A stretch of DNA of 64,000 bases from Bimastos eiseni (taxonomy: Eukaryota > Annelida > Clitellata > Crassiclitellata > Lumbricidae): the NCBI GenBank assembly GCA_959347315.1, contig OY365814.1, forward strand, positions 29,317,623 to 29,381,622, written 5' to 3'. A program made the translations under genes and the position numbers. Each line of letters opens with the position of its first letter. The first letter of the stretch is position 1. The notes below the pieces were generated by a model that did no database searches, was not told where the DNA came from, and saw nothing but the letters and a program-made list of their open reading frames with translations. This document shows, in pieces, positions 11,301 to 23,110 of this stretch.

Positions 11301-12706
11301 TGCGGTAGCACCGACACCTGGAGTGACATTGCCTTTACTGTACCACCTGTAGTAGCATCCCGGCTGGATGGCAGCAACATCATCAACATCACTTATTTCA
11401 TTCAGGTAGACAGACAATATTTGTTGATACAACGCATTAGGTGAGGTAAATCTACAACTCATTAGGTAAGAGGGAAGTAGCGGAAGTAGTTGTTGTAGTT
11501 ACTGTAGTGGTAATATTTTGTAGTGGTAGTTGTTGTAGTCGCAATAACAGCAGCAGCAGCAGCAGCAGTCTCTGTTGCTGTTGTTGGCGTTTCTGACTAC
11601 GAGTTGTCCACGGTAAGGTCTATCCGCTGGTCCAACCGGGTCGGGGGGGGGGGCGGGGTCACGAGCAGGCTTGCATATAGTTTGTAGTGATCTTGAACAA
11701 CAGCGTAAAGTAGCTGCTGGCTTGTGGTGAAATGCAATACGCAGTTAGGCTGTTTATAAGCTTAATTAGAGATAAATGGGTCTCCAGGAGTGTGGTGGAT
11801 TTGGAACTGCACAGATATGGGTACGTCTACTCACTCCCGCCGAGATGGCGCAGTGGGCAAATCGGAACAAGCCCGTAACCGACTTATTGGGAATATTATA
11901 ATCAGTCAAACAAAGTTTATGATTTGTGCCTTGTTAAATATGCTATTGCTGACAAAGGTACTCAATTGTAATTTAATAAACATTTCTTTCCTGCCAGAAT
12001 AAAAAGCACAGTTGCAACAAGACTAAGCTTAGGCTCATCTAAGATGACTCTTCCTATATTCAGGTGAAAGCAGACTTTTCCAGAGGTTGTGCAGATAGCG
12101 GAATCCGACAGAACATCATTATCGGACACATACCGCTCCAGGGAGACCAGCGATTCGGTGGACCAATAACGGCTCAACCGCCGATGTATACTTTGCCCTA
12201 TCCGCCTGTTGATCCATTTCCTCAAAAATCGAACTACAGTGGCATCCACGGCACAGGTATTTTTCAGAAATGAGCAAGGGAAGGATGATACAATTGAATG
12301 TTTATATATTTAAAAAAAATTTATTTACAATTCCTTAGCGTGTAAACCGGCAGAGTTTACACGCTTGGCATTACGATTTCATTGTTTCTCCAGCTTTAAT
12401 TTGCACTACTTTGCCCTCCCTCACCATAACCTACACTACCCTGCTTTATTTCACATTCTCTAACCTCTCTGCATGGCCTTACCTCGTGCACTCTGACCTT
12501 AACCTACCTTAACTTACCTTACACCTCTTTCTCTAATTTACGTTACCATTCATTTTCACGTCCACTGTGTGCAAATCACATTATACCTTGTTTCACCCTC
12601 TCTGGTCTTTAAGTTGCATTACATCATACGACCTGATGTCGACTTATTTTGTATTTTAGGGGGAGATCAAGACTACAGATTATATTCTATGGACTATAAA
12701 GAGTAA
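8390..12706 (+). CDS. Arrestin-domain-containing protein (ARRDC-like), gene B
   Basis: Exons: 8391-8499, 8917-9039, 9451-9671, 10397-10591, 11208-11405, 12064-12256 and 12660-12706 (361 aa). Reading through exon 6 would stop at 12273 (351 aa). Junction phases are 1,1,0,0,0,1, and every intron is GT-AG. Exons 1-3 (residues 1-151) form the arrestin N domain, with HAGQIVSGNVRVE, WSEGSG and GSVKYKVKAVVDRPW. Exons 4-6 form the C domain, with the CCYHCCCIKG segment, RGCFVPGE, SRLDGSN and IIIGHIPLQ. A PPMY motif at residues 321-324 fits the PPxY consensus that binds HECT ubiquitin-ligase WW domains in ARRDC proteins, so an adaptor role in cargo ubiquitination is inferred. The start ATG is the first in the exon and lies one base after a CACAG acceptor at 8385-8389, suggesting a noncoding first exon upstream. 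Exon 7 encodes a short acidic tail ending MDYKE. This is the most intact-looking copy. Confidence 0.87.
8509..8592. repeat. CATT tetranucleotide microsatellite
   Basis: Imperfect ATTC/ATTT repeats in intron 1 of gene B. The equivalent position in gene C (17215-17285) has a shorter relic with TCGTTC and TCATTC units, so the repeat predates the B/C duplication or arose at the same hotspot. Confidence 0.8.
8775..8890 (-). mobile_element. SINE-like repeat in intron 1 of gene B
   Basis: On the - strand it reads AAGGCGCC-type sequence, then GGTTGCAGGTTCTACTCG (resembling a Pol III B box), then GGGATTCGTCCATTG. A related copy is in intron 1 of gene C at 17695-17925. Confidence 0.5.
9838..9925. repeat. 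AC-rich simple repeat in intron 3 of gene B
   Basis: Runs of ACACAC mixed with CACACGAACAC and CTCACC. Simple repeat. Confidence 0.7.
10611..11085. repeat. ATC/ATT trinucleotide array, intron 4 of gene B
   Basis: Nearly the whole intron is ATC, ATT and GAT triplets. Because such triplets lack stops in several frames, long open frames run through it on both strands. They encode poly-Ser, poly-Tyr/His or poly-Ile and should not be called genes. Confidence 0.85.
11640..11660. repeat. Poly-G tract
   Basis: A run of G interrupted by one C inside intron 5 of gene B, following GGTCGG repeats of the type seen in the hAT element at 3255. Confidence 0.7.
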
Positions 12707-12989
12707 CACAGAATCGAATGAAGCAAGCGATTGAAATCAAAGCCCATACCACTTGCACATCGATCGCAGACTGCAATGAGCCACCAGTTATGGCCTTAAC
12801 TGCATGCTGTCTTTTATATGCTTTTATAGGCTGTGAGATATGTCATAAGCTGTTGTCTTGTTAAGTCTTGGCTGCAAGATATATCATTAGCTGCTGTCCC
12901 GTATACTCTTGTCGAAAAGCGAAATACGCCAATTCTCGGCGTCAGTACTGTTAAATAATGTTATTTGCTGTGGATCGTCAGCTTTTTTA

Positions 12990-12995
12990 AATAAA
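12990..12995 (+). promoter_or_regulatory. Candidate polyadenylation signal, gene B
   Basis: AATAAA about 285 nt after the stop of candidate exon 7 of gene B. Confidence 0.4.
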
Positions 12996-13019
12996 AGAAG
13001 ATATAATAATACTGTTTGC

Positions 13020-13940
13020 TTTTATTATCGTATACACTAACCCCGCTCGATCAGCAGGTATACGTTGGTTTCCTGCAGAATATAAAATAGAATTTAAACT
13101 AGAGGACTTCTGGTCCATGAATTTCTTGCAACGAGCAACACTATCTACCTTGTAAAGGCATGACTGCGTTACGGCGCTCTAGAAATTGTCTGTTTGGTAA
13201 TAATAATTCGAAATTTCATATCTCTTTACATCCCTGCATGCACATGCAATCATCTGAAAGGGGTTGATTGAGCCGGACTGACCGACCCAACCAATAGTCT
13301 TATTTCTTTGTGACTTGGCGCACTCAAACTTCTTGTATTGATGTGTTACAGAAGTTGAGTTTTACGTGATTTTTCTATTTCTGATGCATTAAATGGGAGC
13401 AACTGCTTTGCTTAAAAAGGTGTCCATTTGTTGGATCAGTTCGTTCGTGTTTTAGCTTCATCTGATCTCTCTGTGCCTTTATTGTGGTGCTTTAGTTCTA
13501 CTAATAATGCAATGTGATAAAATACTATAGAGATATAATTATTAGCTCACTTTCTCAAGACACGCATTGCATGAGAGTGCGTTGCGTTGCATTCATTGGC
13601 GAAGCACAGTGTTAATACATGAGTTGACTGGAATTGGAAGTCTGTTCCAATGTAAGGGTCATGAGACTGAAGAGGCACAATTTCTGAACTTCCGGTTTGT
13701 GCGAAGAATTTTAAAATAGCCATCGTATTAAAGAACATGGCGTAACCATGGATGCCATTTCTGAGGGAGAGATTTCAAAGAGGATATGATGACTAATGAG
13801 GGTGACTTTGAATGCGATATGGACGCAGATGGGAAGCCAGTGTAGTTATTTCGGTGTGGGCGTGGTGTGATCTTTGGTACCAATACCCATTATTTGACGA
13901 ACGGCAGTGTGTTGAACTGAAGACAGTAGCTAATTTAATT
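13020..13940. repeat. Duplicated downstream flank of gene B (paralogous to 3140-6060)
   Basis: Ordered blocks match the downstream flank of gene A: TTTAAACT then AGTCCAT/GGTCCAT then CAACGAG; a CCTGCAYGCAC block; a TTATTRTGGTGCTTTA block; CACTTTCTYAAGACA; CATGGCGTAACCAT; and GGGTGACTTT. The unit of duplication therefore included about 2 kb past the gene. The A copy is longer because of three insertions. Confidence 0.65.
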
Positions 13941-16900
13941 GCTTATCCGGTTGATTCTGTGCCACCCAGATGTCGCCCATTTTCTTTGGGATAAAATTAA
14001 TCTGCGGCGCCGTCCCACTTGAGAGCAAACATGCGCATGCGCAAACCTACTTCCGCCTTTGCGCATACAAAACTGGGCTCGCATTGTTCAAAGAATCCGT
14101 CAACTGGCTAAAATATTTTAAGGCCAAAGCACAAATATCTAGGAGACACCTGTGACCTCTTATGGCAATTTTTAAAATAAAAGCCATCAGTTATTTATTG
14201 CACGCTGTCCTAATATACTAAACCGGAAACAGTACAATTTCTACTCCACAAACACACTAACTTATGCAATAAATGGACACCTTTTTAAACAATGCGGTAG
14301 GCGTAGCTCTTATTTAAAGCACCAGAGGCAGGAAAATCTGGTCTATTAAAACATCAAGCTCTTGTACGACTTCTTCAGCTTAAAACACCGTATCCATAAA
14401 AATAATGTTTTTGGTGTCTAATCTCAAGCATGTTAATTTAAAGCTAGAAGACTCCTAACAGACTGCCGTACGCGATTTGACATCTTTTTGTTTACAACGC
14501 GTTATATTTCTTGGTTATTTTCGTGCTGTTTACGATTTGTGACGATTCATTAGAATCGCGTAACACTCGGACTCCATGCAGAAGGAAATCAAATTTCAAC
14601 TCATGTAACTAAGTACGGTGTGTGAGTTTGTCTAATAATTGAAGAAAAATTATATTTATGTTCAGTCAAAATGATGTTAGTTCGGGAAACGATAATTAAC
14701 CGTTACAACGCCGTTGAGGTATTCCACAAAAGGATGCTATGAAAATTGGCAATTAGGCCTATGCCACGTTATGCAAAAAACGCATTGTTGTGGAAACCAT
14801 TATAATTTCGTTTTGACAACGAGAAACTTGGGAACCCTGCAGCCTGAGTAATACTTCTCGAAAGTCTGTGACACAGACAGCTCATGGTTAGCAGAATTCG
14901 ATGAGGCTTCGGCACAAGCATTGGTATATGTTTAGACCTGTAGCTGTGGGCACTTGGCTTAGGCATGTATACTTTTTAAAAGACGTTATGGGGCCTATCC
15001 TATAGAATCCTAATCAAATAGAGAATATATATATATATATATATATGTTAGAACTGCAGAAATTAACAATTAATTAATCGATTAATCGTTAAATTTATTT
15101 TTACGATTAAATGTTTTAGCGATTAATCGTTTCGATTATTCCACCCATCACTAACATGTACTGGAAATCAGTAAGAAACAACATAAGCCGTATACATTGC
15201 AATATGGCGGCGGATAGTAATCGCGATATTAAATATAAACACGTATCAGGTCGATTACATGAACATTTTGGATTTAAATTATTGGCTAACTGAAATATCG
15301 AAAATGCTTGTAACGTTTGTTGCATTCATTGCGACAAATTGCTTGCATACCATGGATCTAACGCTTCAGTATGAGCAAGAAAATCGCTTGTGTCATTTTC
15401 TATATGTAAATAAATTCTGTAACTGAGAATTTTAATTGAAATGTCAATTATTTGTTTGACAAATGTAATTATACACATTTTCGTGATTTAATCGAAATTA
15501 GGTTAACTATTAACTAATCGTTAATTTTTCAAACGTTTATTATTAAAATTAATTAATCGTTAACAACCTGTGTATGTAAGCGAATTCTCTCGACTATAAT
15601 TAATTCGTGTAGGCGTATATATTGCAGAACTGTGAAGCCTGTGCTGTTCTGCTCGCAGGCTGCGGTTATTTTTAAGATTCATACGTCTCCTGCAATAATT
15701 ATCGTTCAACGCAAACGACCTGTCTTGAATTGTCGAAGGCACCGCGGCCTTGCTCATGTTGAGCTATTTCTGAATGTGACCTCATTTGATTTAAGCGTCG
15801 ACCCTCTTCAATGGGTGCTTTCAATCACCTGGCCCTGAGATCGATTCTCAAACTTTACTTAGTGCTGTCATGGGTTACGCCTGTTGTTTTGAAAGCCATT
15901 CGCTGGCTTTCAGAGTACTGATAGGTGAAAATATAACCTGAATGGCGATTGCGTTGGTTGTCCATTTCACCTTTCGCAAACACGGACTTAAAGTACTTGG
16001 ACTGCGAAGGTCTGTGGTTGTGTATGCTTGTAATCGTAGTTATTAATCTGTATATTTCATAGCGCCTTTAAGCCTATAAATTAAATTATACTGAAGCATG
16101 GGTCTTTGCAATGAGAATCATTACTTGTGGTGAGAGCGTAAGTTAGATGCACGGTTAAATCTTCGTATAAACTTTGGTAAGCTGATTCTTTTGTGGGTTT
16201 TTATAAAGACCGCGGATTTTAACGATTAATTAATAGATTTATTGAGTGAAAGTTTAAGTCGATTAATTTCGATTTGTAATATTCATTTCTTAAACTTATT
16301 CAACGATGCCGAGTGTGCCATTTCAAGAGTAGCTATCAATATTCATTTAGCGACTACAAGCATCAATATATATTATGCAGCATCAGTTCTGGTTGCAACA
16401 GCGCAGACAAGAAAGGAATCCGGAATTACACGAAAACAACCGAAGGGGGAATAGCTTCAAGGAATATACGAGGTTTTAGTCGAGGTCTGAAGACCAGAAT
16501 AGACTAATAAGAGCGAACGTTCGCCACAAAAGAGTTCCAGAATCCATGACAAAAGATAGTACTCGTAATCGCAACTCAACATATCTGCAGCGCCCGAAAA
16601 TGCGGAGTAGAGGGAATCAGCTTATTCACAGGCCCAACAGAATTGGTACATAGGCTAACAAGCCGTCCAGTGTCCATACATCTTAAGACGAATATTATTA
16701 GAATAGCAAGAATGTGTGAAATATAGAGCCCCGTTTCTAGGAAGATTTACATAGCGACTATTTAAAACATCTACTCAGGAGCACTCCCGACCCAACAACG
16801 AATAAATAAGCCAGTAGGCCTACTAAGGATGGTTTAGAACACAACAGAGTGGCTCTTGGACACTAGGCGAAGAGGGCAGTAATCCGATGCAAGGCGGCCG

Positions 16901-17075
16901 GGTCAACAACCCAGGAGACTGGCCCTATAAAGAAGAACGAAGGTTGCCCTGGCGTTGGCCACCTAGAACAGCATAATTCCCAAATAGCCAAGTCTGGAAT
17001 GTCCCAGCTTACTTCTATGCACCAGGCGTTCCACGTTCTTACAAAGCTAAGCTATTTCCGCCGTAGATCCTGAGA
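13941..17075. other. Spacer between genes B and C
   Basis: No gene recognised. It holds a short TA run (15026-15046), a TIR-bounded element (15057-15570), and AT-rich sequence with ATTAATTAA motifs that recurs near 16220. Small open frames have no resemblance I can name. Confidence 0.4.
15057..15570. mobile_element. AT-rich MITE candidate with terminal inverted repeats
   Basis: The left end CAGAAATTAACAATTAATTA and the right end, read on the - strand, CAGGTTGTTAACGATTAATT are inverted copies with a few differences. CGATTAATCG motifs recur inside. I could not find a matching target duplication, so the boundaries are tentative. Confidence 0.5.
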
Positions 17076-19900
17076 ATGAAAATTACCATTCAGTTGGACG
17101 GAAACCAATCGCATGTCTTCTACGCGGGACAGAACGTCACAGGAAGCGTTCGTGTGGAGACGAAGGATGAGATGAAAATGAGAGGTGAGGAGAACAAGGA
17201 GATCTTTATAATAATTCGTCCCTTCGTTCGTTCCATCATCGATCGTTCATTCTGCCTTTATTGGTTCGTTCATTCATTTATTTAGTTTTGTGTTTCTTAC
17301 TGATCATAAAATTGAACGTCAGCTAATCTTAATATATTTGCAAATTAGCTAATTACAGTAATGGAACAAAACGGACCAGAGACAACGGCTCTTGAAAGGG
17401 GCTGAGGTTCTGAAATTTGCGGCTTAACAAACTGTCGGATCGGAACCATTGTGAATGGTCTTTGCTGCTCTTCTACTCCCCACGCCCTATAGTAATTAAG
17501 TTCGTCATTTTTTCATACTGAAGAGACGTGAATCTCAATCTTTCTTACTTACTTGCACCCATCTGAAGAGCGCTTTGGAGAGAACCAAGAGAAAGCGCTT
17601 TAATCTGTGTTCCAAGAGTAATGGGGAATCCCTATATCTCATGCAATATAGATCTCCGCGCGAATGGAAGGTGCTCATTCCTTCCCTTCAACTCTTGAGT
17701 CGACAATGGACGAATCCCAAGGACTTAGAGTCCTGGACATGGGACCAGCGCATAGCAGGTGCTGGTGATTTCTTCTGAGATTGCACAAGCACAAATAGCA
17801 CTTCTTGGTGACAGAGACACGTGGGCAGAAGCAACTTACCAATTGTCGAACATGGTGTCGAACCTGTAACCTCATGGTCGGTGATTAGCGCCTTCATGAG
17901 GTTCTTATAAGGCGCTATGTAAACGTACGTGTACTTACGTACATACTTACATACATACATTGTAGCATGTACCCCATGATTGAGACAAAACTAGCTTTTT
18001 TGCAAGATTATTATAGAAAACAATACTTAATCAATCACAGAGAGACATAATATGCATTTGTCAGACTCCGTAGAAACTAACGCACAGGAACCGCTTCAAA
18101 GAGAAGAGTTGACAGAGTCAAGCAGTGCAGACAAGCAAGTCGGTCTGTCGATGAGGCGCGAACCAGCATCATTAGAAGTTCTAAGCACGACGACTAAGTA
18201 ACTTAACTATTAAACTCAGAGGTATTGGCAAAATACGCTAAAGAGACAACGAGTCTGAGAAACACCGTTTTCATACTTAACTAGAAACCAACACACTCTA
18301 TAGTCACTCCCACCAAACGGATCCTTAAATAGTCAATGGCACTTCCCGTAATTGCCACTCCTTCGTAACAATAAACAGTAACAGTAACAGGTAAAACAAT
18401 ATATTTACTATAGGAGACAGTTCCAGAAAGCACCTTAGTTCTCTCATGAGACCGTTAGGTGGCGCTAGAGTATCGACCAATCAATCCCTGAGTGCGTGAC
18501 GCAGTGAAAGTGGAGACCTCACTAAGTTTGCCTGGCCATTACGCTGTAACCAATGGCTGTACGCCTATCTGTGTATACAATATAATGTTGCCCTAGACCT
18601 ATGTCAATCTAGATCATGCAGCAAAGGCTGTACATGATCATTCAATCAACTAATTACTTAATCTATACATATTGATGAATTCTCGATCACGCGTAATCAC
18701 ACTCAGCAATGGATCAGCTTCTTCCACTCATACCGCCATGCTATTTGGACCTAGGAACTAGCTCACACGGACACCTGATAAACGACTCATAAATAGCATT
18801 CGTCGATTTCTTATCATTTCGCTTACGAATATAAGAACCAGACTAAATCAACCTTGCCAGTGAAGATAATCAATAATAAGTTAACTTAGCAATCATGACA
18901 ATGTTCATAATAATAATCTCAATAATCAGTTGACAATTCATTACGAAGAAACGACGTACAAGTAATAAACGACTTGGTCATATAATCTCATAATCATAAG
19001 TTCGTGACTACTTAATCATCATGGACCTGTTACTCGTCCTAACATAATCAGTCGTCTTCATAATCCTTCTCATAAGGGTGAGCCTCACGGGTCTATACTC
19101 AAGAGCATAGTCTCAATGATAATAATAATAATGATGATAATAATAATAATTATATTGATATTTCAAATAAACTACATAATAATAAGTTCCCTATATAATA
19201 ATAAGATCACGTTGCACAGACTTAACCTCGTATGAGTTGAACCGTCAAGAGCCGACTAAACTGGTTAGGTAGAGTATTACATACCTAGGTGAGCTAAGGC
19301 ATGCAGTCGCTCAGGCCAATCCTAGAAGAGCTACTTCTTAGAAGACGGCCCACCACATGTGCCAGGTATACTAAGAAGGAGGGAACCACTCATATCCCGC
19401 TGACCAATAGAATTGCCTTAATAATTATTATTTATATATTATAGCAACAATTGTGTATAATAGTGCATAAATATATTAGCCTTGTCATAGTTCAGTACAG
19501 TAAGTAGATCTATACTAAAATGACGCCAGTCTATGTAAGATATTTCGAGCAGCGCAGCCCTAGAACATAGGTCAAGGCTTAGTAACTAATAACATACGTA
19601 CATAGCATATATACATGCATACATACATACATACATATATACATGCATACATACATACATACATACATATATACATGCATACATACATACATGCATACAT
19701 ACATAAATACATACATACATACATACATACCATACATACATAACATAGATACATACATACACACATACATACATACGTACATACAGACATACATACTTAC
19801 ATACATATATACATACATACGTACATACATACATACAGACATACATACATACATACATACATACATACAGACAGACATACATACATACAGACATACATAC

Positions 19901-19931
<31 letters not shown>

Positions 19932-22900
19932 CATACATACATACAGACAGACATACATACATACATACATACATACATACATACATACATACAAACATAC
20001 ATACATACATACATACATACATACATGCAAACAAACATACATACATACATACATACATTCATACCATACATACATAACATAGATACATACCGTGGCACCA
20101 ATGTGAACCATTGATCCATGCGATACGTTGCAGGGATCCGACTTGAAGTTCATGGCGACTCAAGGGTTCATTGGGCGGAAGGATCAGGAAGAAGCAGACG
20201 TAGCTACACCTGCACCGAAACCGTGCTTAACTTAAAAGCGTACCTCATCGGATCAGGTCTGGCTGTAGCTATGCTATGCAATGTAATGTATGCAATTAAA
20301 AACATTTAGTAGGATGTGTCTGACGCATTTAGTATGTAGTGTATATAATGTATTGTAGCGTATTTAATCTATTTAATGTCTGCGATCAAGAAATTTCGTC
20401 AATCTATTACATTGGTTGTTGCTTATTATTTCTTGGTGGTGAAAATTTTTTAATTGTCTATTGTTTCTCCTAATAAATTTCTTTGAATGACTTGATTGAT
20501 GAAAGAATCTATACTCGAGGAATGGCTGCCGTGTGCTCGTTTTACCCTTACATACAGATGTCGCCAGGATTTCAGTCTTGCGTCTATTTGAAAATAACAT
20601 GTGTTTAACATTTTCAAAAGCATTTGTTTTATTTTGCTAACTAGAACATATTCACCGATTTGCCTTCATAGCTAAAAGTTATTGAATCAGCTTGTTATGT
20701 TAACAAGATTTTAAAATTCTTGCGCCCAAACACTAGTGACGTGACGCTACAAAATAATGGACTTTCCAGGTCTATGCATAATAGGTCCTTGGTCTGCGAT
20801 GTATTCGATACATGTAATGTGATGTAATGTATACATTGTATGCCATGTATAGTAAGCGCAATGTCCATCATGCAATGTCTGTGACGTATGTGACGTATGT
20901 CACGTAATACATATAATGTAACGTCTGCCGTCTATACTTAATTCATTGTATATAGCGTATGATGTATGCAATGCCGAGTATGTAATGTAATGCATATGAT
21001 GTAAAGTAGGGCCTAGGTAATGCAGAGTAATCGGATAAACATGTAATGGGTACGAAAAATGAACTCAAGATCCGGCGAATAGTTTCTTAATGCTGAATAT
21101 CCTATGCTTACTTATGCTTAATAACCTATGCGTAATCAATTATGAACTGAATATCCTATGCGTGTAAATTTATGCCGAATATCTTATGCGTACGCGTATA
21201 TTTATATCAGACAAGGATTCTGAGATGACCCTTAAATCGGGCGTTCAGACATTCCCCCTGAGCTTCGTTTTGCCCAACAATATCCCATCATCCTTTGCGG
21301 GGAACCTCGGTTACATCAAATACAAGGTGAAGGCCGTTGTCGACCGCATCAAGAGACTCGACGACTCAACGGAAATTCCCATCACGGTTTTTCGTACGTT
21401 GAACCTCAACAACGAACCACCGGAAGTTAAGGTTAGAATGACTTCATCAAGGATTCACCTATACGTTTATCCTGCTGTGTTTTCGTGTGTTAGTTAGAAC
21501 TTATATAAATCAAGTAATGTATAGTAATTAATGTACTGTAATCAAACATTTATGTAGCGCACATTAGATTTTTATACAGAGGTGATCTTTGCGCTGGCCT
21601 TAATGATGTTAAAAGTCACAGTGAGCAAGTCATTATCATCGATGCATACAAGAGGGTAGGTAACACTGCACATACATTCAATACAGTCAATTTACTCCAG
21701 ACAGTCAAGTAGTAGAGTTTTTCACGGTGAATGTTGCCCTCTTTTGCCGTCTTTTTAATCGTTATCTTTACGATCATCCAGTCATCTTTGATTTTGTCTT
21801 TGAACGTTTTTTCCTACCTTACCGCTATCATTACCGTTGTCTTTGTCTTTCACGTTATAACTATTTGCCGTTGTCTTAACCGTTACCTTTGACTTTATCT
21901 GTTGCCTTATTTGACCTTGATCTTACCTTCGCTGCAGGGACCCATAGTGTTGCAGGAAGAGGAACCGATGGCCGGGTGTTGCGTCAGCTGTTGTTGCATC
22001 AAGGGACTTCCGGAGATCGAGCTTAGGTTGAACAGAGGATGCTTCGTTCCTGGTGAGACAATCGTTCTCAGCGGAAGGGTCTTCAACAAAAGCAACACAA
22101 ACATCAAGAGCACGGAAATTAACTTCATGCAGGTAGTGTTCAGGTTTAAACTGTCATCATCATCGCTATTGTCTTCGTTGTCGTTATAACCTTCATCATC
22201 ATCGTCTTAGTCGTCGTCGTCAATATCATTGTCATCATCATCATCATTGTCATAACGAAAGGACAGTGATGATGATGGTGATGGCGGTGGCGGTGGCAGT
22301 GGTGGTGGAGTGACGGTGACGGTGACGGTGACGATGACGGTGACGATCACGACGATGACGATGAGCATTATCAAGATGACGATGATCATGATGATTATGA
22401 TGACGATGAGAGTTCGTGAAAGCATTGACTTGCGAAAATATAAAGCAAGGGAACTAGCTTCCTCTGTTCATCTCTTCATGCAGGAAATAGAGTATACTGT
22501 GATGAACTCAAAAGGCAACGTATTACGAACGAAGCTCCAATACAAAGTGCTCGACTCCAGAAAACGACAGAAGGTCAACAGTGGAAGCACAGACTCCTGG
22601 AGTGACGTCACCTTTACCGTTCCAACTGTAACGGAATCCAGGCTGGATGGAAGCAGCATCATCGACGTCACCTATTTCATTCAGGTAGGCAACTGTTTTA
22701 GGCAACTTCATATGTTCATATGATGCAGTTCTGTTTTTAATAGTAGCAATAGTAGCGGAAGCAGCAGTTGTAGTAGCTGCAAAATTCGTAATAATAATAG
22801 TAATAATAATAATAATAATAATCATAATAATAATAATTATATTAATAATACTAATAATAATCATAATCATAATCACAATAATAATAAAAATACAACTAAT

Positions 22901-23078
22901 AATAATAATAATAATTATCATAATCATGATCATATTAAAATTAATAATAGAATAAAGAACAAGAACAATAACGATAAATGATGATAACAATAATATGAAT
23001 AGTGGTAGTAGTAATAATAACGATAATAATCATCATAATGTTAATAATAATAATTATTATTATTATCATAATTTTATC

Positions 23079-23110
<32 letters not shown>

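Noticed and set aside
19579..20153. Met-Tyr-Val-Cys and Tyr-Ile-His-Thr repeat frames
   Set aside because: Products of the ACAT array in intron 1 of gene C.
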